A DNA stretch of 64,000 bases, taken from Polynucleobacter sp. AP-Elch-400A-B2 (GTDB lineage Bacteria > Pseudomonadota > Gammaproteobacteria > Burkholderiales > Burkholderiaceae). Location of the stretch: NCBI RefSeq assembly GCF_018688355.1, contig NZ_CP061317.1, positions 1,992,091 through 2,056,090 on the forward strand. Direction: 5' to 3'. Positions 54,100 to 61,826 of the stretch are shown one piece after another; position 1 is the first letter of the stretch; each line of letters begins with the position of its first letter. Under the pieces are notes generated by a model that worked only from the letters and a program-made list of their open reading frames with translations, ran no database searches and had not been told where the DNA came from. A program made the translations under genes and the position numbers.

Positions 54100-54304
54100 G
54101 GTTTGCCTCTTTTTGTTTATATAGACTCAGAATAGATCTTGTGGTGACACTCTTCAACCAAAACAAAAAACCTTACTGATAGTAGTCTTATTGACTTACC
54201 CTGCCAGGAGGCATGAATTCAAATGAAACCATCCGGAGGTTGCTATTCAAAGGGGCCAAGAACAAAGTCGGCTAGTGCCAGCGATGCCTAAAGCTAAAAC
54301 TTTT

Positions 54305-54706
54305 TTACATCTTAATAATGCGCCAAGCACCTTCTAAGCGACCATCACCAGTTTTATCACCTGGCTTGACATCTTTTGCATAGAAATACAAAGGCATACC
54401 GTTAAACGCCAACTGTTTTTTGCCATCATCGCGGGTAATCACTGAATAATCTCCAGAAACAGCCGGGCCACCCTCCACCAACAGTGGCGGCCAATTGCTC
54501 GCGCACATACCATTACAAACTGACTTGCCTGAACCACCAACATCCTTGCTAAAGGTATACAAGGTCATACTATTATTTCCAGCCAATACACCATCATTAG
54601 CCTTGGTAAATGGCGCCAACGCCACTCCGGTCATTGATGCACAGGCTGCCAAAGTAGCTGTAGCCACCAATGCAATTAATGCACTTTTTACACGATTCAT
54701 ATTCAC
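54305..54706 (-). CDS. Secreted-repeat lipoprotein (COG4315)
   Basis: 133 residues. Lipobox LAAC (Cys22), then two copies of the secreted repeat: MTLYTFSKDVGGSGKSVCNGMCASNWPPL and KQLAFNGMPLYFYAKDVKPGDKTGDG (both given in part). Function unknown. The gap before it (54221-54296) holds a stretch resembling a decayed tRNA-end repeat. Confidence 0.85.
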   Translation of the reverse strand: MNMNRVKSALIALVATATLAACASMTGVALAPFTKANDGVLAGNNSMTLYTFSKDVGGSGKSVCNGMCASNWPPLLVEGGPAVSGDYSVITRDDGKKQLAFNGMPLYFYAKDVKPGDKTGDGRLEGAWRIIKM

Positions 54707-54810
54707 TCCTTTTTGGTTGATTAGACACTTTAACCGTGATTTTGGTCACTCGCTTTGAATGGGATTGACTAGCGATTGCATAGGTAAAACCAAGCTAAAG
54801 GTGTTTATAT

Positions 54811-55413
54811 TTAGAAATGGTTTTCGATAATCATTTCTGTCTTAGGTATAAATCCTGGTTTTGGCCAGGCCGGCTTTATACCTTTACCAATTACTAGCAT
54901 GGCGGCAATAGCATAGCCTTTTGGTAAATGAATCAACTCTGCAACCTTATCAAAATCAAAACCTACCATTGGGCAAGAGTCATAACCCATTGCTTTGGCA
55001 GAAAGCATCATCGTTTGAAGCATGATCCCCGCAGAGCGCATTGCCTCATCTCTCTGCAATTGCTCTTTGCCAGAGTAGAAAGGATGAATCCAAGGTACCA
55101 ATATATCTTGAGCTTCCTTGGGTGCATTTACCCAGTATCTCGCAGGATCCTTTTCCCAAGCCTTGATATCGACAGTCACTACAAACAGCAAAGATGCTTC
55201 GGTGACTTGAGCTTGATCATGCGCAGCCTCTCTTAACTTCGCCCTCAGGGCTTTATCAGTAACATTCACTAAGCGCCAGTGCTGGATATTAAAAGATGAT
55301 GGGGCCTGCATAGCTAACTCGAGGAGTTGCTCTGTCTCTTGCTGAGTCAATTGATGATTGGGGTCGAAAGACTTTACAGCCCTGCGCTCGCGAATTGCGT
55401 CAAATGTATTCAT
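54811..55413 (-). CDS. Nitroreductase family protein
   Basis: 200 residues. FMN-dependent NAD(P)H oxidoreductase fold: MNTFDAIRERRAVKSFDP, MQAPSSFNIQHWRLV (FMN-binding) and MAMGYDSCPMVGFD-like AKAMGYDSCPMVGFD. The physiological substrate is unknown. Confidence 0.88.
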   Translation of the reverse strand: MNTFDAIRERRAVKSFDPNHQLTQQETEQLLELAMQAPSSFNIQHWRLVNVTDKALRAKLREAAHDQAQVTEASLLFVVTVDIKAWEKDPARYWVNAPKEAQDILVPWIHPFYSGKEQLQRDEAMRSAGIMLQTMMLSAKAMGYDSCPMVGFDFDKVAELIHLPKGYAIAAMLVIGKGIKPAWPKPGFIPKTEMIIENHF

Positions 55414-55602
55414 AGTTTCCTTTATTGGTTGAGCTGAAGTTACAGAGATTCTAGACGCACCTCTTTAGTATTTTACGAATTATTATTCCACCAGAAAATC
55501 AAGCATCTCTTGATGCCAAGAACATCATATCTTTTAACCATAAAATAGCGCATGATAGGTCAATCAACTGATAACGAAATTCATCTAAGAAGCAGGGGCA
55601 AA

Positions 55603-56079
55603 ATGAGTACAAAAATAGATATTGGCATTAGTGAAAAAGATCGCAAAGCGATTGCAAATGGGTTATCAGGCCTTTTAGCAGACAGTTACTCTTTATATTT
55701 GATGACTCACAACTTTCATTGGAATGTGAAGGGCCCGATGTTTAACACCCTTCACACCATGTTCATGGCTCAATACACAGAGCAATGGGCGGCACTTGAT
55801 TTAATAGCAGAACGAATCAGAGCTCTTGGAGAGCCAGCACCAGGTACCTATAAAGAGTTCTCAAGATTAACTTCGATTAAAGAGGTTGAGGGAACTCCAA
55901 AGGCAATGGATATGGTTAGGCATCTTGTAAAAGCTCAAGAAGCAACAGCGAAGACTGCTCGTAAACTATTTCCCTTGGTTGAAAAAGCAAACGACCAGCC
56001 TACAGCTGATCTGCTTACCCAACGACAAGATATCCATGAAAAAACTGCTTGGATGCTGAGAAGCCTGCTAGAGGAGTAA
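55603..56079 (+). CDS. dps: Dps family ferritin-like DNA-protection protein
   Basis: 158 residues from ATG at 55603, which has AGGGG just upstream; an earlier in-frame start adds 17 unlikely residues. The ferroxidase ligands are in THNFHWNVKGPMF and AERIRALGEPAPG. Dps stores iron and shields DNA under oxidative stress, in keeping with sodC and peroxiredoxin nearby. An adjacent downstream gap holds a partial copy of the repeat that starts the cassette region. Confidence 0.9.
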   Translation: MSTKIDIGISEKDRKAIANGLSGLLADSYSLYLMTHNFHWNVKGPMFNTLHTMFMAQYTEQWAALDLIAERIRALGEPAPGTYKEFSRLTSIKEVEGTPKAMDMVRHLVKAQEATAKTARKLFPLVEKANDQPTADLLTQRQDIHEKTAWMLRSLLEE

Positions 56080-56187
56080 ATCCCTTTAACATTGCACTAA
56101 GCAACATCACTAACGCAGGGGATATCTAATTGATTTTTTTTGAAGGCAGCTCATGATAGGCGTATCCGAAACTAATAGCGCCTAGCC

Positions 56188-56235
56188 CTACCAGACCTTA
56201 AAACAAAATAGCCCAAAAGTTGATTGTTGGCATAC
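56188..56235 (-). repeat. Decayed partial tRNA-end repeat (copy 0)
   Basis: CCAGACC, then AAAACAAAATAGCCCA and GATTGTTGG match the hairpin half of copy A (CCAGACC, AAAAGAAAATAGCCCA, GCTTCTTGG), but the hairpin is broken and the tRNA-like part is missing. It lies between dps and the winged-helix gene. Confidence 0.45.
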
Positions 56236-56282
56236 CCAAGCATTAGTAGCAATAAATATATCTATTCTAGGAAAAAGGGGCT

Positions 56283-56609
56283 ATGGTAACCACCATGCTC
56301 AAATATTTATTAAAAATCGATAAAGCAAGATCAATCAATAAAAACTATCATGTGAACGATAGGCAAGCTTTCATTTTGGACTACATATGCACACAATATC
56401 TTACCCATAAAGTCTGCCACATCAACAACATTATTTTATTAAAAACAGCTGGATCTCAGGCAACGCTTCATGCTGTTACAAAAGAACTGGCTCAACTTAA
56501 TCTAATTAAAGTTGGCATGGATCCGATTGATAACAGGGTGAAGAATGTTCTGCCAACCCCTCTAGCCCTACAGCGCTTAAAGACTTTAGCAACTTTTTTT
56601 CAGAAATAG
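56283..56609 (+). CDS. Winged-helix (MarR-like) small protein
   Basis: 108 residues. A NDRQAFILDYICTQYL start, then ATLHAVTKELAQLNLIKV, resembling a MarR-type winged helix recognition region with an SxxTLHxxxKxL helix. It is short for MarR and could be a plasmid- or island-type regulator. The only gene between copies 0 and A of the repeat. Confidence 0.6.
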   Translation: MVTTMLKYLLKIDKARSINKNYHVNDRQAFILDYICTQYLTHKVCHINNIILLKTAGSQATLHAVTKELAQLNLIKVGMDPIDNRVKNVLPTPLALQRLKTLATFFQK

Positions 56610-56667
56610 TCTTTGGGTGATATTACAAATTATCATCACCCTCACTAACTGAAGCTCACCCACCAGA

Positions 56668-56745
56668 CCAAAAGAAAATAGCCCATCAAGTGGGCTATTG
56701 TGCTTCTTGGTGGCTCGGGGCGGAATCCAACCAGGGCTTTCAATT
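56668..56745 (-). repeat. tRNA-end/terminator repeat, copy A
   Basis: Minus strand: CCCTGGTTGGATTCCGCCCC, GAGCCACCA (tRNA-like T-loop, acceptor 3' strand and CCA, two changes from consensus), spacer AGAAGCACA, then the hairpin AATAGCCCA/TGGGCTATT followed by TTTC. It lies 16 bases after the CBS gene stop and can end that transcript. Confidence 0.8.
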
Positions 56746-56760
56746 TATTTACAACAAAAA

Positions 56761-57198
56761 CTATGCTCCGTGACCATGAATGTAAGTTTCTAGAAATTTA
56801 ATCTGACTACCTTGATGTTCGATAATACTTTTTACTAAATCTCCAACAGAAATTACCCCAACCACTTTAGCTTCTTGTAGTACTGGCAAGTGTCTGATGT
56901 GCTTGTGAACCATGATTGCCATACACTCCTCTAGTGAGTTAGAAAGCGTTACGGTAAGTGGTTTTGCTGTCATTATTTTTGAGACGGCCACTTGTTTTGG
57001 ATTGTTATTAGGCAATAGCACTTTTATAGCGCAATCTCCCTGTGACACGATCCCCGCCAAAAATCCGTCATCGATAACTAAAACGGCTCTTACTCTATGC
57101 TCGCGCATCAGCAACAAGACATTTTCTACGGTATCAGATGATTTTACAGAAAAAATAGTATTCGATTTTTTCTCAATAACTTGCTTTACTGTTGTCAT
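56761..57198 (-). CDS. Tandem CBS domain protein
   Basis: 145 residues, two CBS domains back to back (SVKSSDTVENVLLLMREHRVRAVLV; ISVGDLVKSIIEHQ, in part), a form that binds adenine nucleotides. Typical of single-protein CBS regulators with the pattern HKHIRHLPVL. Target unknown. Single gene between repeat copies A and B, on the minus strand. Confidence 0.87.
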   Translation of the reverse strand: MTTVKQVIEKKSNTIFSVKSSDTVENVLLLMREHRVRAVLVIDDGFLAGIVSQGDCAIKVLLPNNNPKQVAVSKIMTAKPLTVTLSNSLEECMAIMVHKHIRHLPVLQEAKVVGVISVGDLVKSIIEHQGSQIKFLETYIHGHGA

Positions 57199-57322
57199 AA
57201 AAGTCTGCCTATTGTTTTAAAGTTTTACTGTGATATCCGCTTAATTATTTTTTACTCAAGTGTAATAATTATATTCTGAGATGCGATCACATCCAAAACA
57301 CGATTATTAAGTTGGCTACGGT

Positions 57323-57370
57323 GATTCTTACTGGCTCGGACTGGGATCCACCATGGCCGAGGATCCCTAA
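57323..57370 (-). repeat. tRNA-end repeat, degenerate copy B
   Basis: GGATCCTCGGCCATGGTGG, ATCCCAGTCCGAGCCAG, TAAGAATCAC: aligned with the consensus CATCCTCGGCCCTGG, TTCGATTCCGCC, CCGGGCCACCA, AGAATC, with several substitutions including loss of the CCA. No terminator hairpin follows. The copy lies between the CBS gene and the secreted hydrolase gene. Confidence 0.65.
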
Positions 57371-57479
57371 ATCACACTATATCCAGCCTCCAAGGGGCTT
57401 TCGTTGCGGATCTTTGCCATAAATTCTGCTACTATTTTTAACAACACAGATTTATAAAAAACATCGGAGATAAAATTAA

Positions 57480-58451
57480 ATGAAGTACTTACTGATAGCG
57501 CTATTGGCGACGGCATCTTTCTGCTCACAGGCTGGGACTGATATTGTTTATTCGCCACGCTCGGAAATTTACTCTATTCCGAGCTTAACAATTTCCGATA
57601 AGCAGTTTTTACTAGGGGATAAAAATGGCAAGGAGGTGATGGTCAATGGCATTCTCCGCTTTCCACCCAAACCTGTTGGCCAAAAAATTCCAGTCGTCTT
57701 CTTGGTACATGGCTCAAGTGGAATGGGCGCAAATATCGACTACTGGTCTAATCACTTCTTAGGGCAAGGCTATGCCACTTTCAGTCTGGATGGCTTTACA
57801 GGAAGAGGCCTCACTATTGTCGGTCCGAATCAAGCTTTGTTAGGTAGACTGAGCCTGGCTCTTGATAGCTTTAAAGCAATGGAAATTTTAGCCAAGCATC
57901 CACGCCTGGATTCTAATAAGTTTGTCATGATGGGCTTTTCTAGAGGTGGGCAAGCGGCTCTATTTGCTGGTGTTGAGAGATTTAATAGGATGTGGAATAA
58001 AAGCGGGACTGTATTTGCTGCACATATTCCGTTTTATGCCGACTGCGTGACAAGCTACATTGATGACACTAAAACTACTGGCAAACCCATTCAACTACAT
58101 CACGGTATTACGGACGACTACAACCCTATCACTGCCTGCAGGGACTATGTAGGTAAATTAAAAGCGGCAAACCAAAATGTTGAGATGTTTGAATATGATT
58201 TCGGCCCGCATGCTTTTGACTCACCACTGGGAGCGATTCCCCCTGTAGCTTCAAAAGATGCCCAAACGGTTAGGTCTTGTAGGATTGTTGAAAAGACGGC
58301 GGGCAATCTTATCAATACTCAAACAAATCAAGAGTTCAAATACTCTGATGCTTGCGTTGAATTAAATCCCCATGTTGGCAAAGATGATGATGCTACGCAG
58401 AAGGCAACTCGCACTATTGATGCGTTCCTGGCGAATCTCTTTAAGAGCTAG
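57480..58451 (+). CDS. Secreted alpha/beta hydrolase (dienelactone hydrolase-like)
   Basis: 323 residues with a signal peptide (cleavage near SQAG, about residue 18). Nucleophile elbow GFSRGG in MMGFSRGGQAALF, oxyanion region VHGSSGMGANIDYW, and the His of GPHAFDSP. Similar to DLH-family exported hydrolases; the substrate is unknown. Single gene between repeat copies B and C, on the plus strand opposite to most neighbours. Confidence 0.85.
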   Translation: MKYLLIALLATASFCSQAGTDIVYSPRSEIYSIPSLTISDKQFLLGDKNGKEVMVNGILRFPPKPVGQKIPVVFLVHGSSGMGANIDYWSNHFLGQGYATFSLDGFTGRGLTIVGPNQALLGRLSLALDSFKAMEILAKHPRLDSNKFVMMGFSRGGQAALFAGVERFNRMWNKSGTVFAAHIPFYADCVTSYIDDTKTTGKPIQLHHGITDDYNPITACRDYVGKLKAANQNVEMFEYDFGPHAFDSPLGAIPPVASKDAQTVRSCRIVEKTAGNLINTQTNQEFKYSDACVELNPHVGKDDDATQKATRTIDAFLANLFKS

Positions 58452-58526
58452 ACCGGTCAAAATAAGGGCTGTAGATATTGCCCCTTAGTTTTTGTCGTTT
58501 CAAACGACACCAATACAAATATCCTT

Positions 58527-58600
58527 TAGTGAAAAAACCACCCGAAGGTGGTTTTGGTGTCTCTTGCTGGCCCGGGGCAGAGTCAAACCAACGACACGAG
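58527..58600 (-). repeat. tRNA-end/terminator repeat, copy C
   Basis: Plus strand: AACCACC CGAA GGTGGTT hairpin with A-run before and TTTT after, then TGCTGGCCCGGGGCAGAGTC and AAACCA, the inverse of the CCGGGCC acceptor with T-loop substitutions. The hairpin sits 85 bases after the hydrolase stop. The tRNA-like half is more diverged than in D to G. Confidence 0.75.
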
Positions 58601-58638
58601 AATATCGAATCCAAAGCGTTACTACCTATAATCACACA

Positions 58639-59403
58639 GTGCTGCTCATTCTTAAACTCACTATAGTTCCTCTCTTTATTGGCTTAATTACCTTGGCGGG
58701 TCGTAAATGGGGTTCTGGCATTGCGGGATTAATGGGTGCTTTTCCAGTTGTAGCGGGGCCTATTATTATTTTCATTGCACTTGAACAAGGTTCTGAATTT
58801 GCTGCTTTAACCTCTACATCTGCAATCTCCGCTACAGCCTGCCTACTTATTTTTGGACTAATCTACTCTTGGGCATGTATTCGTTTGCGCTGGATCTACG
58901 CCCTACTTTTTTCGTTGATAGCATGGTTCATTTTGGCGTTTACTTTATCCATGACCACACCAAGTCTTAGTATTGCATTACTAATCGCGATTAGTTCGCT
59001 GATAATGACGCCGCTCCTTCTACCTCGCACAAAACCGACTGCCACACCAAATACTAAATTACATGATCTTCCTTGGCGCATGTTGGTTGGCGCTTTGTTA
59101 ACTTTCTCTGTTACCACTTTGGCTGGGGCTTTAGGTGAAGTTTGGAGTGGGATCCTTGCGGTTTTTCCAGTCATTGGGCTGGTTCTCGCTGTATTTACTC
59201 ACAATACTTTAGGGCCCACTCATGTCACACAGGTTTACCGTGGAATGGTCAAGGGTCTATATTCTTTTGCAGCATTCTTTTTAACCCTAACGCTTTTACT
59301 GCCAAAGACTTCTATTTTGATAGCAGCTCTGTCATCGGTCGTCGTGGCAATAGTTACGCAAGTCATCCTTCAGTTTATTGCTAGGTCCATTACAAAAAAC
59401 TAA
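58639..59403 (+). CDS. Integral membrane protein of unknown family
   Basis: 254 residues from GTG at 58639. A longer frame starts at 58492 but reads through repeat C and is rejected. Some seven or eight membrane segments; the N-terminal half has GLMGAFPVVAGPIIIFIALEQG and the second half repeats the theme as GILAVFPVIGLVLAVFTH, suggesting an internal duplication. I do not recognise a characterised family. Single gene between repeat copies C and D. Confidence 0.72.
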   Translation: MLLILKLTIVPLFIGLITLAGRKWGSGIAGLMGAFPVVAGPIIIFIALEQGSEFAALTSTSAISATACLLIFGLIYSWACIRLRWIYALLFSLIAWFILAFTLSMTTPSLSIALLIAISSLIMTPLLLPRTKPTATPNTKLHDLPWRMLVGALLTFSVTTLAGALGEVWSGILAVFPVIGLVLAVFTHNTLGPTHVTQVYRGMVKGLYSFAAFFLTLTLLLPKTSILIAALSSVVVAIVTQVILQFIARSITKN

Positions 59404-59467
59404 GCGCTCAAGCATCCTGCAACTAGACGATCGTCTTAATTAAGACATCCTAGCAGCGGAAGTCCAA

Positions 59468-59545
59468 ATGAAAAAACTACCCGAAGGTAGTTTTAGTGTT
59501 TCTTGGTGGCCCGGGGCGGAATCAACCACGGCCTAGGATGCCTGA
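59468..59545 (-). repeat. tRNA-end/terminator repeat, copy D
   Basis: Minus strand: AGTCAGGCATCCTAGGCC, GTGGTTGATTCCGCCCCGGG, CCACCA (one T-loop base missing), spacer AGAAACACT, then AACTACC TTCG GGTAGTT and TTTTCATTT. Between the membrane-protein gene and yoeB. Confidence 0.82.
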
Positions 59546-59569
59546 CTCTGCTTTAGACTAATACCTACT

Positions 59570-59836
59570 TTATTCGTAGTGAGTCCACATTCTTAAGATT
59601 CGAACCGTCTTCTCCTTGCGCAAAATTTCATAAACTAAGCGATGTTGAATATTAATTCTACGTGAGTAAGATCCTTTTAAATCACCAACTAACTTCTCAT
59701 AAGGCGGCGGGTTTTGGAGAGGGTCTACTTCTAAAATATCCAATAAAGCCTGGGCTTTATCTTTAAGGCCTGCGGCAGATAGTTTTTTAGCATCCTTAAT
59801 GGCATATTTGGAATAAGCTAAATTCCAAGTCACCAC
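59570..59836 (-). CDS. yoeB: Txe/YoeB family mRNA-interferase toxin
   Basis: 88 residues. YoeB pattern: WNLAYSKYAIKDAKKL, PPPYEKLVGDLKGSYSRRIN, HRLVYEI and the C-terminal RMWTHYE (catalytic Tyr/His region). Cleaves mRNA on the ribosome unless bound by its antitoxin. The start overlaps the antitoxin stop by seven bases. Together with the antitoxin it is the only content between copies D and E. Confidence 0.93.
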   Translation of the reverse strand: MVTWNLAYSKYAIKDAKKLSAAGLKDKAQALLDILEVDPLQNPPPYEKLVGDLKGSYSRRINIQHRLVYEILRKEKTVRILRMWTHYE

Positions 59837-60072
59837 TTCAATGCCCTTTTACTTTTAGTAATTGGCTCAGCCATTGACTCTTTAATTGACTCACGCATTC
59901 CTGGAATTGCCAATAGATACAGCGTCTCCTGAATAGCGCTCCAATCTTCTTCAGAAACTAAAACAGCATTTGCGCGCTTACCAGAAATGACTACTGGCTT
60001 GTGTGACTCTGCCGCTTGATCAATCAAACGGTAGAGACCTGCTCGAGCTTCACTTGCGGTTAATGTGGTCAT
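59830..60072 (-). CDS. yefM: YefM/Phd family antitoxin
   Basis: 80 residues from ATG at 60072 with AAGGAG seven bases upstream; a longer open frame upstream crosses the promoter and repeat E. The Phd/YefM fold starts MTTLTASEARAGLYRLIDQA and has KPVVISGKRANAVLVSEEDW; the C-terminal tail binds the toxin. It would repress its own promoter with the toxin. Confidence 0.92.
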   Translation of the reverse strand: MTTLTASEARAGLYRLIDQAAESHKPVVISGKRANAVLVSEEDWSAIQETLYLLAIPGMRESIKESMAEPITKSKRALKW

Positions 60073-60079
60073 GATTTCA

Positions 60080-60120
60080 CTCCTTTTCAATATGGTACGT
60101 AAAAGCGTACGCTTTGTCAA
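60080..60120 (-). promoter_or_regulatory. yefM-yoeB promoter with palindromic operator
   Basis: TTGACA (-35, consensus) and TACCAT (-10) are 17 bases apart. The spacer holds AGCGTACGCT, a perfect 10-base palindrome, and GTACG-N6-CGTAC overlapping the -10, the place expected for autorepression by the YefM-YoeB complex. The AAGGAG ribosome site ends the region. Confidence 0.75.
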
Positions 60121-60140
60121 GTGGCCACCTAATCCACACG

Positions 60141-60235
60141 ACCAAAAGAAAATGCCCCGCACGAAGCAGGGCATTATTTGAGTTTGGTGGCCCGGGGCGG
60201 AATCGACCAGGGCCGAGGATGCCTGACTCTAGCCT
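60141..60235 (-). repeat. tRNA-end/terminator repeat, copy E
   Basis: Minus strand: AGAGTCAGGCATCCTCGGCC, CTGGTCGATTCCGCCCCGGG, CCACCA, spacer AACTCAAAT, then AATGCCCTGC TTCG TGCGGGGCATT and TTTCTTTTGG. A different hairpin from A/F but the same tRNA-like part. Between the TA pair and the TPR gene. Confidence 0.85.
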
Positions 60236-60321
60236 TGGACTGTCGCTTTAAAGGGTGCCTCTCTTCAGCCACAATAGAAGCCTAGGATAAATATCCCAGG
60301 CTTCAAACATTCTTTTAATAG

Positions 60322-61494
60322 CTAATTTTTTGAAAGTTGAAAAATAGCCTTGTTGATACCATCTTTCAATTGCTGATTAGAATCAGAGTCAGCTGTACTC
60401 TTTAGGAAGTCCAAGGCCTTATCTTTATTAGTTGCAAATTGGAACCCAACAACAAAGGCGGCGGCGGCACTATCCAATCTACCTTGATTTGCATAAACCT
60501 CACCAAGGTTTGCCCACGCACTTGTTCTTCCAGGAGCAATTGATAAAGCCATACCAAGGATCTTTTCGGCCTCATCATATTTGCCCGCTTTTAATAAAGC
60601 GTAAGCATAGTTATTAAGAGCTTCAATATCTCCAGGATTTACTTTGGTTGCTTCGCCCAAGGAATTAGATGCCTCAAGAAAATTTCCCTGTTTTATTAAT
60701 GCCAAACCACGTTCGTTTAATGCTCTAGAGGTCTTAATATCACCTTTGTCAGGTTTTTGATATGACTGATCAACAGAATTTTTTAATTCCAAAAGCTTTA
60801 TTTGATTGGAGTTATTTACCAACATTTCTGTCAAAAAATTTGCAGTGGAAGCGGGAGCAATTACAACGCGAATATTTGCAGAATTGATGGGTGCATCAAT
60901 CTGATCCTTGGACGCATCCTGAGAAGAGCTTTCTGGATTTTTATCTGCGGGGCTTTCTTCGGCAACAGAGGCTGTAGCAATAGGAGCTGGCGCGTTAGAT
61001 TTTGGCGAGACAAATATGCCGCAAGAAATTAGAGCAAAAACTGCAAGCGCCGTCACTCCAATCTTGATATTTTGGAACTTAATTTTTGTTTTTTCTTCAA
61101 TCCAATTTTTATCTGTTGGTTTGAGTAGCCATAAAAATCCGATACCGGCGGCAATTACGCCCATCAAAATTATTGTTTCCCACCATGCTGGGTCATGATT
61201 TATGCCGACTAGATTTGTAGAGCCAACAATTACGTTTTCAAAACTCTGCCAAGTAAATCTAAATGGCCAAGTTACAACATTCCAGATAAAAGTAAGGATT
61301 GTGATCACCAATTCATATATCCATTGAAGAATGAGCCAGACAACATAGCCAACTGCCGCTATTAACAAAAGAATTATTAATTGGCCCAGGCCCTTCATTT
61401 GCGTAAAGATATACGACGGAAAAGTCCCAGTGCAAAATGGGCATCTCGTAGCCATAGCAGAAACCTCGTTACGGCAATGCGGACATGTAGCCAT
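60322..61494 (-). CDS. Zinc-ribbon, membrane and TPR protein
   Basis: 390 residues. N-terminal zinc ribbon with CPHC and CPFC (residues 4-21), then about three membrane segments (32-80 and 105-125) and one more (145-165). A low-complexity linker follows and the C-terminal 130 residues hold TPR repeats (RALNERGLALIKQGNFLEAS, LNNYAYALLKAGKYDEAEK and AWANLGEVYANQGRLDSA). This order is unusual. It may scaffold an envelope complex; no characterised homologue is recognised. Single gene between copies E and F. Confidence 0.7.
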   Translation of the reverse strand: MATCPHCRNEVSAMATRCPFCTGTFPSYIFTQMKGLGQLIILLLIAAVGYVVWLILQWIYELVITILTFIWNVVTWPFRFTWQSFENVIVGSTNLVGINHDPAWWETIILMGVIAAGIGFLWLLKPTDKNWIEEKTKIKFQNIKIGVTALAVFALISCGIFVSPKSNAPAPIATASVAEESPADKNPESSSQDASKDQIDAPINSANIRVVIAPASTANFLTEMLVNNSNQIKLLELKNSVDQSYQKPDKGDIKTSRALNERGLALIKQGNFLEASNSLGEATKVNPGDIEALNNYAYALLKAGKYDEAEKILGMALSIAPGRTSAWANLGEVYANQGRLDSAAAAFVVGFQFATNKDKALDFLKSTADSDSNQQLKDGINKAIFQLSKN

Positions 61495-61740
61495 GATTTA
61501 TTTCTCCCTATATTCAATGAACAGCAAAATATTAACTTATTTTGAGAAGTAGTTATTATTTTTATAAATTAATATCTGTTTTGTCTGGAGACTTGGAATT
61601 GGATTCGTCCTTTAAAAGGACATTTGGCTAACCTGATACACCAGTCTAGACTCAGAGTGGCGGCATCCTGATTGACGGATTGAATCTGTGGGCTCTGACT
61701 AAACACGCCAGGCGCTAGGTCTAAGCACCATTGAGCACTC
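61495..61740. other. Non-coding gap before copy F, with one palindrome
   Basis: Together with copy F it fills 61495-61818. It holds a perfect palindrome GTCCTTT-A-AAAGGAC (61607-61621) and AT-rich sequence at 61540-61580 near the TPR gene start, likely its promoter region. No reading frame of interest and no RNA gene was recognised. Confidence 0.5.
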
Positions 61741-61826
61741 GAAATAAAAATAGCCCAACAAGTGGGCTATTGAGATTCTTGGTGGCCCGGGGCGGAATCG
61801 AACCAGGGCCTAGGATGTCTAATCCA
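61741..61826 (-). repeat. tRNA-end/terminator repeat, copy F
   Basis: The best-kept copy. Minus strand: GGATTAGACATCCTAGGCC, CTGGTTCGATTCCGCCCCGG, GCCACCA, spacer AGAATCTCA, then AATAGCCCA/TGGGCTATT hairpin and TTTTTATTTC. Its first bases hold the TAG stop of the GNAT gene, so gene and repeat are directly fused. Confidence 0.9.

Noticed and set aside
58492..58638. N-terminal extension of the membrane protein gene
   Set aside because: The extension is a translation of repeat C (Arg/Trp rich, no hydrophobic pattern); GTG 58639 starts at the first membrane segment.
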